From assembly GCA_003279585.1 (NCBI GenBank), contig QCHH01000008.1, forward strand, positions 1-63,249: 63,249 bases of DNA, written 5' to 3'. The DNA is from Prochlorococcus sp. AG-402-A08. GTDB lineage: Bacteria; Cyanobacteriota; Cyanobacteriia; PCC-6307; Cyanobiaceae. The notes under the pieces were generated by a model. That model was not told the DNA's origin. It ran no database searches and saw only the letters and a program-made list of their open reading frames with translations. Positions within the stretch are counted from its first letter, which is position 1, and every line of letters begins with the position of its first letter. Shown piece after piece: positions 46,333-57,997 of the stretch. The position numbers and the translations under genes were made by a program.

Positions 46333-47244
46333 TTACCTTGCACCAAGTTGTGCTTCGAGCTCTCGTTCTAATTTTTCATCTTTTACTTCTGGTAACACAT
46401 TAGAGATAGGAGTTTTGTGGGTGCTATAGAAAAGCATTCCAATAAATACCATTCCTCCAACAATATTTCCAATCGTCACTGGTAAGAAATTCCAAAAAAT
46501 TACTTTTGTAAAAGGAATACCCGAACCAAGTAGAGGGCCAGTTGTATGCAAAAACATATTAACTACTATGTGCTCCATTCCCATTGTTTGGAATGCAGTT
46601 ATAGGTAGCCAGCAAGCAAGTATCTTTCCTGGAACACTTTTACTTACAAGTGCCATTGTTACACCTAAACAAACAAGCCAGTTTGCAATTACCCCACGTA
46701 AAAATGCAAGGAAAAAACCAGTACTTCCAAGTGCTTCATATTTCACAACTGTGTTTGCTTTATGTATAGCTATTATTTTTGCTGCTACAACTGCCCATCC
46801 TTTTCCACCTTCAGCAGCAGCTAAAGGATCTACATTTCCTGCACTAGATAAACTAATTGAAAGTAGTACGGCAACAAATGCTGTACCTAGAAAATTACCG
46901 ATCCAAACCCATAGCCAATTTCTTACAGTTGCAGTCCAAGAACTTTTACCTGCCCATACAGCCATAGGCAGTAAAGCAAAATTACCAGTAACAAGCTCCA
47001 TTCCAAAAAGAACAATACTTGCAAAACCAAAAGGAAATATGAAAGAACCTAACCAAGGCATCCCAGATTGAATACCTATCGTAATGGCAAGACATGTAGC
47101 TAAACCTAAAATTGCTCCTGAATAGAAGCCTCGTATTAGCAAGTTTTTTACGCTTACAGATGATTTCTTTCCACCTGCAGCAATCATTCCATCTACCAAT
47201 TCATTTGGTAAGACGTAATCCATTTGAGAGGCACTTGCAGTCAT
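46333..47244 (-). CDS. focA: Formate/nitrite transporter FocA/NirC family
   Basis: 303 aa, six hydrophobic segments. FNT motifs are visible: FGMELVTGNFALLP, NWLWVWIGNFLGTAF, and VCLGVTMALVSKSVPGK with ACWLPITAFQTMGMEHIVVNM. In Prochlorococcus and marine Synechococcus this gene sits with nirA and serves nitrite uptake. It starts 41 nt after the nirA stop on the same strand, so both probably form one NtcA-controlled unit. Confidence 0.93.
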   Translation of the reverse strand: MTASASQMDYVLPNELVDGMIAAGGKKSSVSVKNLLIRGFYSGAILGLATCLAITIGIQSGMPWLGSFIFPFGFASIVLFGMELVTGNFALLPMAVWAGKSSWTATVRNWLWVWIGNFLGTAFVAVLLSISLSSAGNVDPLAAAEGGKGWAVVAAKIIAIHKANTVVKYEALGSTGFFLAFLRGVIANWLVCLGVTMALVSKSVPGKILACWLPITAFQTMGMEHIVVNMFLHTTGPLLGSGIPFTKVIFWNFLPVTIGNIVGGMVFIGMLFYSTHKTPISNVLPEVKDEKLERELEAQLGAR

Positions 47245-47285
47245 AAATTTAAAAAGTAAGAAAAATAATTTTTTATAAAATCGAA

Positions 47286-48947
47286 TTAATTACTAATTCG
47301 ATTCATAAATTTGGAAAAGATGTCGGGGCTGCCATCAGCTCGATTAATCAGCGGTTTATCTTTGCCAAGAGGACTAAACCAATTCATAAATCGAGATAAT
47401 GAACCAGATTTTTTACTTAAAAATATTTTTTCTTTTGCGTCAAAATTTGAAATAAGTAAATCTTTTAGTACATCTTTTAATTCATCTTGAGGGACAGATT
47501 TTTTTATTAATTCTCCTAATTTATAATTAGGCCCTTGTGATCCACCAATGCTTATATCATAAGCTTCAACAGTTTTTCCTTCTTTGTCTTTAGCTTTTTT
47601 ACCTGTTAAACCAATTCCTCCCATGTAGGCTTGCCCACAACTATTAGGACATCCGGTCCAATGAATCTTTAATTCGTCTTTCAAATCTAATTCTTTGTCT
47701 AGTTCATGCGAGATTTTTAAAGCTTGATCTTTTGTATTTGTCAGAGCGAAACCACAATAGGTATTTCCAGTACAAGAAACAGTACCTGCGGCAATATTTT
47801 CTGGTTCTAATGGAAACTTTTGTAAGATAGATTGCTCCTTAAATTCTTCAATTAGATTTGTATCTATACCAGTAATAATAATATTTTGGTCTTCGGTAAG
47901 TCTTATTTCTTTATCACCAAAATTCTCGCATATATTTGCTAGATCTTGTAAATCTTCAGCCAAAAGACGACCTACTGGCACATGAATTCCTGCAAAATAT
48001 TTACCTTCTTGTTTTTGAGAATGAATTCCAAAAAATGACCTTGGTTTATCTGAAAATATTGAACCTGGATCTTCTTTTAATGCTCCATATTGCTTTTCGA
48101 TAAGATCTCTAAATTGTTCAATACCAATTTTATCTAAATAAAATCTAAACCTACCTTTAGGTCTTATATTACGTTCCCCATTATCTCTCCAGAGGGATAA
48201 AATAATTGATGTTAATTCATAAATTTTTTCTTCTTCAACCCAGGCATTCAATGGAACTGCATATTCATTCATTACTGATGAAAGTACACCTCCAATCCAA
48301 ACACTAAAACCTAAAACCCCATTAATTTTAACTGGATGAAAAATTAAATCATTATGTAAAAGAAAATTATCTTTAGAGCCTGCTATAGCTGTATTCCATT
48401 TCCTTGGAAGATTTGAAAATTCTGAGTTTCCTTTACCTTCATTAGTTAAATGATCTTGCATTTTTGATGTATATATCCTTGTGTCTATAATCTCTTCTGG
48501 ATCAACTCCAGCGATGGGATTTCCAGTAACATTTCTTGGATTATCAAATCCAGATTGAGTTGTTGATATGTTTACTTTTTTTAATCTATTTAATATCTCA
48601 GGCAAATCACTAATCAAAACACCTCTAAGTTGTATATTTTGCCTAGTTGTTATATCACAACTTCCATTCTCTCCATATCTCGCAACAATTGATGCAATTA
48701 CTTTTAATTGTTCTGCATTGATTATTCCATTAGGTATTCTTAGCCTTAACATAAACTTTCCAGGGGTTTTGGGTCTCCAAAACATCCCATACCATTTCAA
48801 TCTTAATTCTAAATCAGTTTTATCCATTTGCTCCCATCCCATTTCAGCAAATTTGTCTATATCCTTCCCGATTTCGAGTCCATCCTTAGCAGCTTTATTT
48901 TTTTCAACTTTATTTAGTTTTTTGCCTTCGAGATAGTATTGAACCAT
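47286..48947 (-). CDS. nirA: Ferredoxin-nitrite reductase
   Basis: About 553 aa from the ATG at 48947; the open frame continues 12 residues up to 48983 but with no family sequence. It reduces nitrite to ammonium with six electrons from ferredoxin. Two ferrodoxin-like half-domains (MLRLRIPNGIINAEQL; STTQSGFDNPRNVTGNPIAG) and the siroheme/[4Fe-4S] cysteines CTGNTYC (C-x5-C) and CPNSC (C-x3-C) are intact. Upstream lies an exact NtcA box with a TATAAA-like -10 about 30 nt further on. Confidence 0.95.
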   Translation of the reverse strand: MVQYYLEGKKLNKVEKNKAAKDGLEIGKDIDKFAEMGWEQMDKTDLELRLKWYGMFWRPKTPGKFMLRLRIPNGIINAEQLKVIASIVARYGENGSCDITTRQNIQLRGVLISDLPEILNRLKKVNISTTQSGFDNPRNVTGNPIAGVDPEEIIDTRIYTSKMQDHLTNEGKGNSEFSNLPRKWNTAIAGSKDNFLLHNDLIFHPVKINGVLGFSVWIGGVLSSVMNEYAVPLNAWVEEEKIYELTSIILSLWRDNGERNIRPKGRFRFYLDKIGIEQFRDLIEKQYGALKEDPGSIFSDKPRSFFGIHSQKQEGKYFAGIHVPVGRLLAEDLQDLANICENFGDKEIRLTEDQNIIITGIDTNLIEEFKEQSILQKFPLEPENIAAGTVSCTGNTYCGFALTNTKDQALKISHELDKELDLKDELKIHWTGCPNSCGQAYMGGIGLTGKKAKDKEGKTVEAYDISIGGSQGPNYKLGELIKKSVPQDELKDVLKDLLISNFDAKEKIFLSKKSGSLSRFMNWFSPLGKDKPLINRADGSPDIFSKFMNRISN

Positions 48948-48999
48948 TAGTATTGAGAGTTGACATTTATAATTAACCTTCAAAATCTAAACTTCAGGT

Positions 49000-49013
49000 G
49001 TATCAGTTTTTAC
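49000..49013 (-). promoter_or_regulatory. NtcA site for nirA
   Basis: GTATCAGTTTTTAC matches GTA-N8-TAC exactly. Read toward nirA it is followed after about 30 nt by TTATAAAT, and the nirA ATG lies 53 bp beyond the site. This is the near site of a pair in the nirA/siroheme divergent gap. Confidence 0.68.
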
Positions 49014-49033
49014 CAAATTTTTTATTTATTTTG

Positions 49034-49047
49034 GTATCATTCAATAC
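49034..49047 (+). promoter_or_regulatory. Second NtcA site, toward the siroheme genes
   Basis: GTATCATTCAATAC is a second exact GTA-N8-TAC match, 34 bp from the first. A TTAATTG sequence lies about 24 nt downstream in the plus direction. It may serve the divergent CbiX-like/cobA pair or act as an auxiliary nirA site. Confidence 0.55.
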
Positions 49048-49181
49048 ATCATATCTATCCATTTAATTGATTAATTGGTCTCAAAGTTTCTCATTTAGTA
49101 TTGGCGTCCAATTTCTCCGAGGCTTCTAATCGCTCCACTTTTGAGCATTTCCCAAACCTCTTTCATAGCAAAGAGGTCTCT

Positions 49182-49997
49182 ATGAAAAGTACTTTTGAAT
49201 CTTCTTCTTCTTCCTCTGTATTGAGTGTTTCTTCGATCAACCCCCTCTCCTCGTCTGAAATTATTTGTTCCGGAGTATCTAGAATTTCTCATCATCTCAA
49301 TTTTAATAAATTAGTTGAAAGTACTAATACATCTTCAGATGTCCATCAAAAGTTGTCTTTGTTACCAAATAGAATTAATTGTGAGCCTCCTCACCATTTA
49401 CATTTACTAGTTCATGGTTCTCGAGGTGGTGAGATACATCCATCTCTTATCTCTTTGGTTGACCAATTAAAAAGGCATAAAAATCGCTCTGTTTCAATAG
49501 AGGCTTTAACTGATGACAATCCAGAGCAAATTGACATCGGTAATAGATCAGTGTTTTTAGTTCCTCTTTTTTTGTTACCTGGAAGTCATGTTTGTATTGA
49601 CGTACCAAAAATATTTAAACGTTTGCAAGAAGAGGGACAAAATATAAAATTGTTTCCTTTCCTAGGTTCTTTTATACCATGGCTATCATTAATAGATGAT
49701 CTGATAACTAGTCAGAGTCCTTTTCTTAAACCTGCGTTGATTCATCACCCTGTCTCTTCAGATACTTCAGATGTTTTTCTTAAGTCCTTAGAAAAATTCC
49801 TAAATATTCCTCTTTATTCATGGTCTAGATGGAATCAAGATACTGTTAAAAAGGAGAAGAATTATCTTCCTATTCCCTATCTTTTGACTCCAAACAAAAA
49901 TGTAGAAATTGATAGTAAAGGAGAGCAGCTTAAATCTTTGCTTGAGATTGATATTATTCATCGTGGTCTTGTTAATATTTTGGGTAACTTGCCATGA
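49182..49997 (+). CDS. CbiX/SirB-like chelatase-type protein
   Basis: About 271 aa from the ATG at 49182; the open frame reaches up to a TTG at 49101 but that extension is not conserved-looking. A Ser-rich, probably disordered first 70 residues precede LHLLVHGSRGGEIHPSL, the active-site start of small type II chelatases (CbiX/SirB/CobN-less class). FLVPLFLLPGSHVCIDVPKI follows with a histidine typical of the second metal site. It overlaps cobA by 4 nt (ATGA), which strongly links it to siroheme or cobalamin synthesis. Metal (Fe or Co) cannot be decided. Confidence 0.75.
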   Translation: MKSTFESSSSSSVLSVSSINPLSSSEIICSGVSRISHHLNFNKLVESTNTSSDVHQKLSLLPNRINCEPPHHLHLLVHGSRGGEIHPSLISLVDQLKRHKNRSVSIEALTDDNPEQIDIGNRSVFLVPLFLLPGSHVCIDVPKIFKRLQEEGQNIKLFPFLGSFIPWLSLIDDLITSQSPFLKPALIHHPVSSDTSDVFLKSLEKFLNIPLYSWSRWNQDTVKKEKNYLPIPYLLTPNKNVEIDSKGEQLKSLLEIDIIHRGLVNILGNLP

Positions 49998-50779
49998 ATA
50001 CAAATCAGTTTGGTACTGTGCATCTTGTCGGAGCAGGTCCTGGTGATCCCGATTTATTAACAGTTAAAGCGCAAAAACTAATTAGTAAATGTGATGCGCT
50101 TGTATACGACTCTTTAGTTCCTATAGAGCTACTTGAATTAGTTTCTTCAAATTGTCAACTTCATTCAGTAGGTAAGAGGCGTGGTCATCATTCGGTTCCT
50201 CAGAGGACAACGAATGATATTTTGTTTGATTTAGCAAAGAGTTATTCTTGTATTGTTAGATTAAAAGGTGGCGATCCATTTTTGTTTGGTAGAGGTGCGG
50301 AAGAAGCTTCTTATCTTCATGAAAAAGGGGTTCCAGTACAAGTCGTACCTGGGGTTACATCAGGTATAGCTGCTCCTGCCTATGTTGGAATACCTATTAC
50401 TCATAGACGTGCTGGATCTTCAGTCACTTTTGTGACTGGACATGAGGGGATTGATAAAAAACGCCCAGCTGTAAATTGGCGGTCTTTAGCGAAATCCAGT
50501 GATGGAATCGTTATATATATGGGTGTTCATAATTTAAAATTTATCTCAGCAGAGTTGATTGCTGGTGGTATGAATCCTGAGACGTCTGCGGCAGTTATTG
50601 AGCAGGGTACTGTTATTGGTCAACGTTATATTAAGAGCCCTTTGGTAAAACTTTTTGACCGAGTTCAAGAAGAAAATTTAAGGTCTCCTGCGATTGTTGT
50701 AATAGGTTCAGTTGTGGATTTTCAAGTAGAAGCTTGCTCTCCAAAGCCAGCTGAAGTGACATTTCCAATTCCTATATAG
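49994..50779 (+). CDS. cobA: Uroporphyrinogen-III C-methyltransferase
   Basis: 261 aa SUMT enzyme making precorrin-2, precursor of siroheme (for NirA) and cobalamin. Family motifs: GAGPGDPDLLTVKA, YDSLVP, RLKGGDPFLFGRGAEE, VPGVTSGIAAPAYVGIPITHR (two stretches), and the C-terminal VIGSVV. There is no CysG N-terminal dehydrogenase domain. It is translationally coupled to the preceding gene and convergent with pabC. Confidence 0.94.
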   Translation: MNTNQFGTVHLVGAGPGDPDLLTVKAQKLISKCDALVYDSLVPIELLELVSSNCQLHSVGKRRGHHSVPQRTTNDILFDLAKSYSCIVRLKGGDPFLFGRGAEEASYLHEKGVPVQVVPGVTSGIAAPAYVGIPITHRRAGSSVTFVTGHEGIDKKRPAVNWRSLAKSSDGIVIYMGVHNLKFISAELIAGGMNPETSAAVIEQGTVIGQRYIKSPLVKLFDRVQEENLRSPAIVVIGSVVDFQVEACSPKPAEVTFPIPI

Positions 50780-50801
50780 ATTGTCTGTCCGATATTATTT
50801 T

Positions 50802-51629
50802 TTAGATTTTTAACAAACTCAGCCAAAATTCTTTGGGATTAGTTGATATTTTTAATTCTTTTTTGTTTATTTTTTGAATTGGACGACAACTTAAACTATT
50901 TATTAAAAACCATTCATCATTATCTTGTGGTGTCGCTTCAATGAGAGCTTCTTTTATTATATTCAAATCAATTCCTCGTTGACGCATTATGCCAGGTAGA
51001 CAACCACTTTTAGATGGTGGAGTCAACCAATTATTTTCTCTTTTTACTAATATATTCGCTGTAGTGGCGCAACATATTTCACCTTGACAATTTAATAATA
51101 TTGCATCATTAAAGCCTGCATTCTTTGCTTCTAAGCGCGCTTGAATCCCTTGGTTATAGGAAAATGTTTTACAATAACTCAATCGGCTAAAAGAATTTCT
51201 TCTTTCAGTTTGACTAATTATTGTAGATATAAATTCAAAATTTGGTTGATAAGAATCTATCTCCAACCAAAAACTATGATGACTTGTCTTGCTGATATCA
51301 ATTCCACGTTGTTTTGATGCTCCTCGAGTCCAATTAATACGAATTACTCCATTGACATTATTTAATTGCGATCGGTTAATACCATCTTCAATGAGTGAAA
51401 TCAGCCATTCTTTTGATGGTGGAGGATTCATTTCTAAAATACTTGCACTTTCTTCCCATCTATTTAAATGCTCATTTAGAAGTTGCGGAACTCCATTCAA
51501 AATGAAAATCGTTTCAAAGATGCCATCCGCAAATTTCAGTCCTCGATCGTTAATTGGGACTGTTAAATCTTTGAAGACTCCCCAGTGACCATTAATCCAG
51601 CCTAATTTTTCGTTCTTATTTTCAGTCAT
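50802..51629 (-). CDS. pabC: Class IV aminotransferase, aminodeoxychorismate lyase-type
   Basis: About 275 aa from the ATG at 51629, which overlaps the pabB stop by 4 nt (ATGA). LKFADGIFETIFILNG and RLSYCKTFSYN with the PLP lysine, EAKNAGFNDAILLN, and LTPPSKSGCLPGIMRQ belong to the class IV fold. Overlap with pabB makes 4-amino-4-deoxychorismate lyase (p-aminobenzoate for folate) the best assignment; a branched-chain or D-amino acid aminotransferase is the alternative. Confidence 0.85.
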   Translation of the reverse strand: MTENKNEKLGWINGHWGVFKDLTVPINDRGLKFADGIFETIFILNGVPQLLNEHLNRWEESASILEMNPPPSKEWLISLIEDGINRSQLNNVNGVIRINWTRGASKQRGIDISKTSHHSFWLEIDSYQPNFEFISTIISQTERRNSFSRLSYCKTFSYNQGIQARLEAKNAGFNDAILLNCQGEICCATTANILVKRENNWLTPPSKSGCLPGIMRQRGIDLNIIKEALIEATPQDNDEWFLINSLSCRPIQKINKKELKISTNPKEFWLSLLKI

Positions 51630-52966
51630 GTTAATGCGTTTAAAAGTGGCATCAATTTCCAATTCATTTCCTCAGCTTCCTTTTGACTATCTGAATCTGC
51701 AACAATTCCGCATCCAGCATGAGCACTGATAGAAGATTCTTTTATCATTAAAGATCGAATGAGAATATTACTATCAAGGACCCCATCCCAATTTATATTT
51801 AATATTGATCCACAATATGGACCTCTCGCTGTTGGTTCAAGTTCATACAATCTTTTACATGCTCTAAGCTTCGGTGCACCTGTTACTGAACCTCCTGGCC
51901 AGCATGCTTCAAGCAAGTCAACCCAAGTTTTATTTGTATTGAGTCTACCTTTAACTACTGAAGTGAGATGATGAACTTGTGAATAGCTTTCTAAAACTAG
52001 TAGATGAGGGACTTTGATTGAACCAGGTTGGCATACTCTTCCAAGATCATTTCTTAGTAGATCTACAATCATTACATTCTCAGCATGATCTTTTGGACTA
52101 CAAATAAGCTCTGCTGCCCAATCAGCATCTTTTTCTGGATCTCTATCTCTGGGTCTAGTACCTTTGATTGGTCTCGTTTCCACCTCACCACTGGGTAACG
52201 CTTTTAAAAATCTTTCTGGTGAAGTTGATATAATAGCTTCTCCTTTTGCCATCTGATCGCCGATAATTACTCCAGCAAATGGAGCAGGGGAGCATTTTTT
52301 AAGTTTTGAATATACGTCTATTGGACGCATGGATTCTGGCAATGGGGCTTGGCATGAGGTAGTTAGATTAGCCTGAAAAATATCACCGTTCGCAATCCAT
52401 TCTTTGATCTCATCAACTCTTTCAGAATATTCTTGACTTGTTAAGTTCCAGTCCCAAGATTCTAGGGGGATACTATTCCTGCGTTCTATTTGTTTTGTCT
52501 CGTTAGTGTTGGTTTTGGAAAGCTTTTGGTGAAAAGTACTTTTTAGAAAATTTTCCATAATTGAGATGCGTTTTGGATCTTTGCCTTCTAGCCATAGCTC
52601 TCTCTTCTGAAGATCAAATTTTAATATAGGGTCATGAGAGGCTATCCATAAAGTTGCCATAGAACTTTTTTGCCATGGGTTTTGTGGTTCTGTCCAAGAT
52701 GCAGCTTCATAACTCAACCAACCAGTCCAATGCCCTTGGGGTAATTCGCGTAAAATTTTAAAAGGATTAGAGTACTTTTTTGAATTTTCTAATTCTCTAG
52801 AGCAAAACTGCTCTGAAGGGTTAATTCCTAAGGTGACCCATCGACCTAAATCACTCCCATCGCCATCAAGCCATATAAATCCTGCCTCTCCCCATTCTTG
52901 AATCAATTTGTGAGCTACTTGATCAGGTGATTCCCATTTACATAGTAGGCGTTTAATGTTATTCAC
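51626..52966 (-). CDS. pabB: Aminodeoxychorismate synthase component I
   Basis: 446 aa chorismate-binding enzyme for folate synthesis. The C-terminal domain has DIFQANLTTSC, the ISTSPERFL and ETRPIKGTRPR stretches, ELICSPKDHAENVMIVDLLRNDLGRV (two parts) and PGGSVTGAPKLRA. The N-terminal 130 residues are divergent as usual. The start is a GTG sharing one base with the queC stop (TAGTG). The related anthranilate synthase is unlikely given the linked pabC. Confidence 0.9.
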   Translation of the reverse strand: MNNIKRLLCKWESPDQVAHKLIQEWGEAGFIWLDGDGSDLGRWVTLGINPSEQFCSRELENSKKYSNPFKILRELPQGHWTGWLSYEAASWTEPQNPWQKSSMATLWIASHDPILKFDLQKRELWLEGKDPKRISIMENFLKSTFHQKLSKTNTNETKQIERRNSIPLESWDWNLTSQEYSERVDEIKEWIANGDIFQANLTTSCQAPLPESMRPIDVYSKLKKCSPAPFAGVIIGDQMAKGEAIISTSPERFLKALPSGEVETRPIKGTRPRDRDPEKDADWAAELICSPKDHAENVMIVDLLRNDLGRVCQPGSIKVPHLLVLESYSQVHHLTSVVKGRLNTNKTWVDLLEACWPGGSVTGAPKLRACKRLYELEPTARGPYCGSILNINWDGVLDSNILIRSLMIKESSISAHAGCGIVADSDSQKEAEEMNWKLMPLLNALT

Positions 52967-53643
52967 TAGATATCGTGACTACATAGATCTTCGCGACCTA
53001 TTTCTTTTAATGCCTTATCTCTAATACGACAACTATCACATCTACCACATGGTTTACTTTCACCTTGATAGCAACTCCATGTTTTTTCTATAGGAATTTT
53101 TAAGCGTAATGCTTCTTTAAAGATTTTTGTTTTTTCCCAATCTAGTAGTGGAGCCCAGAGTTTTATACCTTTCCCTTCGCGTCCTACTCGGCTGGATAAG
53201 TTAGCTAATACTTGATATGCCTCTAAATAATCAGGTCTACAGTCTGGATATCCAGAATAATCCATTGCATTGATGCCTAATGCTATTCGACTGGCTCCAC
53301 GAGCTTCTGCAAGACTCAACCCAATAGCAACAAAGATAGTGTTTCTACCTGGAACGTAAGTGTTAGGAATAGTATTTTTTTGTATGCCTGTAGTGGGTAT
53401 TATTTGTGACGTGTCGGTCAAGGAGGACCCACCCCAACAGGATAAATCAATCTTGATTGTTATGTGATCCTCAAGATTTAAATCTTTTGCTAAATCTGCT
53501 GCTGCTTGTAACTCCTTAAGATGTCGTTGGCCATAATCAAAGGATAAACCAATTACTTTTTGCCCGGCTTCCATAGCGATACAAGCAGCTGTGGCTGAAT
53601 CAATTCCTCCGGAAAGTAATGCAATTGTTTTGTGTTCAATCAT
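52966..53643 (-). CDS. queC: 7-cyano-7-deazaguanine synthase
   Basis: 225 aa. It makes preQ0 for queuosine in tRNA. The PP-loop [13 protein letters not shown] is at residues 8-20, [12 protein letters not shown] follows, and four zinc cysteines are near the end ([15 protein letters not shown]). It lies next to queE on the same strand with 46 bp between. pabB follows directly. Confidence 0.95.
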   Translation of the reverse strand: MIEHKTIALLSGGIDSATAACIAMEAGQKVIGLSFDYGQRHLKELQAAADLAKDLNLEDHITIKIDLSCWGGSSLTDTSQIIPTTGIQKNTIPNTYVPGRNTIFVAIGLSLAEARGASRIALGINAMDYSGYPDCRPDYLEAYQVLANLSSRVGREGKGIKLWAPLLDWEKTKIFKEALRLKIPIEKTWSCYQGESKPCGRCDSCRIRDKALKEIGREDLCSHDI

Positions 53644-53689
53644 TATTTTTTTTTAATCTAATAAAGCAAAATCTCATTCATCTAGATGG

Positions 53690-54331
53690 TTAGAGTACAC
53701 CTAGCCATTTGTGAGTTTGCATACTTAATCTCCAATCGGGATTGTTTTTTACATACTTGATTGCTAGTGCTTTTCCTTCTTCATTGTCCCATCCTGCTTG
53801 TAAAAATAATTGAGGCTTCGTTTTTCCATTGTTTTTTATTAAATCAGCCATCTTTTTTGCAAAATCCAAATCTTCAGCGCTCTGGATAACAATTTTTAAC
53901 TCTTGGCAAGCTAAAAGGTTATCAAGGCGAGGCGGAGAATGCCTTTTAGGCGATAATGTTATCCAATCAGGGTTGCCACTTAGCATATCTACTCCACTAG
54001 TTTCGAGATGTATTGGAATAGATTTTTTCTTTTCATTGAATGTAGATTTTCTAATTTCTTTGCAGAGAGGATCTAAATTATGATGCAACGGTTCACCGCC
54101 AGTGATTACAACAAAAGCTGCACCCTCTTTTTGGGCTTTGGCTGTTCTAATTGATAAATCTATCAAACTTTGTTGTGGATGATTTTCTGAATTCCACGAA
54201 TCTTTTGTATCACACCAAGGGCATCCAACTTTACAACTAGCTAATCTGATGAAGTAAGCGCTTCTACCTGCATGTTCTCCTTCTCCTTGTAGAGAATGAA
54301 AACATTCCACTACTGGTAGAGATGAGTCCAT
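53690..54331 (-). CDS. queE: 7-carboxy-7-deazaguanine synthase
   Basis: 213 aa radical-SAM enzyme, the step before QueC. FHSLQGEGEHAGRSAYFIRLA opens it (two stretches), and the cluster cysteines are C33, C37 and C40 (CKVGCPWC). ITGGEPLHHN is the SAM-binding glycine motif. The ATG directly abuts the pyrG stop, so it is in the pyrG operon. Confidence 0.94.
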   Translation of the reverse strand: MDSSLPVVECFHSLQGEGEHAGRSAYFIRLASCKVGCPWCDTKDSWNSENHPQQSLIDLSIRTAKAQKEGAAFVVITGGEPLHHNLDPLCKEIRKSTFNEKKKSIPIHLETSGVDMLSGNPDWITLSPKRHSPPRLDNLLACQELKIVIQSAEDLDFAKKMADLIKNNGKTKPQLFLQAGWDNEEGKALAIKYVKNNPDWRLSMQTHKWLGVL

Positions 54332-55999
<1,668 letters not shown>

Positions 56000-56102
56000 T
56001 TACTTTTCAATCATTCTTTAAGCTACCTTGATCCAGGTAAACGCCAAGAAATTTACATATTTTCTCTTTACGATAATGTGTTTACCGCTAATTTCTATCA
56101 AT

Positions 56103-57923
56103 TCAATCAGGATCTATCCAAGTAGAAGCTATGTAGAGATCTTCTAATTGTTTGTTTTCCACGTTTGCAGGGGCTTTAGCCATGGAACAACGAGCTTGTT
56201 GTGTTTTTGGAAAAGCAATAGTATCTCTAATTGAATCTTCATTGGATAAAAGCATAACTATTCTGTCTAGTCCAAATGCAATCCCACCATGTGGAGGAGC
56301 ACCCATTGAAAGGGCATCAATTAAAAAACCAAATTGCTCTTCTGCTTCATTTTTCGATAGACCAATTACTTCTAGAACGGTTTTTTGAAGTTCTGCGTTG
56401 TGAATTCTTAAAGATCCTCCACCAATTTCTAATCCATTAAGAACTAGATCATACGCTTGAGCATTTGAATTGGGTAATTTTTCTTTCCATAAGCTTTCTG
56501 ATTCACCAATATCTTCAGGCTTAGGAGCGCAAAAAGGATGATGAATTGCTTCTAGACGATTTTCATCAGAATTTAATTCAAACATAGGAAAATCAGTGAC
56601 CCAAAGAAAATTCCATTGAGGTTTTAATTCGTTGTCTGAGATTATTTTTAGATCTTTCGCAATAAACTGACGAACTCTATCTAAGGTTCTATTAACAATG
56701 TTTGTGGGGCCTGCACCAAAAAGGATTAGATCACCAGGTTTAGCTTGGGTTTTTAATAAGAGTTCTTTTATTTGCGTGGTAGTTAAATTATCTTTTATGG
56801 CTCCAATAGTATCGACTTCTTCATTATCTCGAACTCTGATAAATGCTAGTCCACCAGCTCCAGCCTTTTGGGCTTCGCTAAAAATATCTCCACCTGGTTT
56901 TATTCTGACATTACTAATTAAATTATTTCCATCCTCGATGTTGATGCACTTAACGCATCCACCTGAGGAAATAGCATTTGAAAAAACTTTAAATCCACTT
57001 TTAGAAAATAAATCACTTGTGTTGACAAGTTCCATTCCATATCGAGTATCAGGTCTGTCAGTTCCAAACCGATCCATAGCTTCTTGCCAAGTCATTCTTG
57101 GAAATGGAGTTTGGAGATCAATCCCTTTAATTTTTTTCCATATATTTATAATTAATTTTTCATTTAATTCAATGATCTCTTTTTCCTCCATAAAACTCAT
57201 TTCAATATCTAATTGAGTAAATTCTGGTTGCCTGTCTGCACGTAAATCTTCATCACGAAAACAACGTGCGACTTGGTAATAACGTTCAACTCCACCAACC
57301 ATCAACAATTGTTTGAATAATTGTGGGGATTGCGGTAAAGCAAAAAACTCGCCACCACATACACGTGAGGGGACTAAGTAATCTCTTGCTCCTTCAGGGG
57401 TTGATCTAGTCAAAACAGGTGTTTCAACTTCTATAAATCCTTCCTGTTCAAGAAAGCTTCTAGCGGCTTTGACTGTGTTATGCCTCAATCGAAGATTACT
57501 ATTCATTCTCTCTCTTCTGAGATCTAAATATCTATGCTTTAGCCTGATTTCTTCTTTAACACTCTCCTCATCATGAATGGAAACTGAAAAGGGGAGTGTA
57601 CTAGTAACAGCATTGAGAATTTTTATATTTTTAGCTAGGACTTCAACTTCACCTGTTGGGATTTTTGTATTAATAGCTTCTTCAGGTCTTGTTCTTACTA
57701 ATCCATTTATTTGAAGAACAGTCTCATTTCTAAGACTTTCAGCGATGCTAAAAAGATCCTTACCTTGATCTGGATCAACTGTGATTTGAATTGTTCCAGA
57801 GCGGTCTCTTAGATCTATAAAAATTACTCCGCCATGATCCCTTCTGCGATCAACCCAACCACATAGTTGAACATTTGCGCCAATTGCGGAAGCTCGTAGT
57901 TCTCCACAAGTCTTATTGCGCAT
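56103..57923 (-). CDS. aspS: Aspartyl-tRNA synthetase
   Basis: About 606 aa from the ATG at 57923 ([12 protein letters not shown]); the frame extends 12 residues further with extra in-frame ATGs, but conserved sequence starts here. Class II synthetase: OB-fold anticodon domain with [21 protein letters not shown] (split), motif 2 [23 protein letters not shown] (split), bacterial GAD insertion in the middle, and motif 3 [13 protein letters not shown]. Length is typical. The gcvT gene lies upstream on the same strand. Confidence 0.95.
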   Translation of the reverse strand: MRNKTCGELRASAIGANVQLCGWVDRRRDHGGVIFIDLRDRSGTIQITVDPDQGKDLFSIAESLRNETVLQINGLVRTRPEEAINTKIPTGEVEVLAKNIKILNAVTSTLPFSVSIHDEESVKEEIRLKHRYLDLRRERMNSNLRLRHNTVKAARSFLEQEGFIEVETPVLTRSTPEGARDYLVPSRVCGGEFFALPQSPQLFKQLLMVGGVERYYQVARCFRDEDLRADRQPEFTQLDIEMSFMEEKEIIELNEKLIINIWKKIKGIDLQTPFPRMTWQEAMDRFGTDRPDTRYGMELVNTSDLFSKSGFKVFSNAISSGGCVKCINIEDGNNLISNVRIKPGGDIFSEAQKAGAGGLAFIRVRDNEEVDTIGAIKDNLTTTQIKELLLKTQAKPGDLILFGAGPTNIVNRTLDRVRQFIAKDLKIISDNELKPQWNFLWVTDFPMFELNSDENRLEAIHHPFCAPKPEDIGESESLWKEKLPNSNAQAYDLVLNGLEIGGGSLRIHNAELQKTVLEVIGLSKNEAEEQFGFLIDALSMGAPPHGGIAFGLDRIVMLLSNEDSIRDTIAFPKTQQARCSMAKAPANVENKQLEDLYIASTWIDPD

Positions 57924-57997
57924 GAAATTCTCAATCATCATGAATAATGAGTTTCCCACAAAGACCGGCTTTTATGCACAACACAGTTTCTACTTGC

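Noticed and set aside
46568-47071. 167-codon plus-strand frame inside focA
   Set aside because: Fully antisense to the conserved FNT gene; the product looks like a reading-frame shadow.
56698-57216. 172-codon plus-strand frame inside aspS
   Set aside because: Antisense to the synthetase with no domain; length is explained by codon bias of the real gene.
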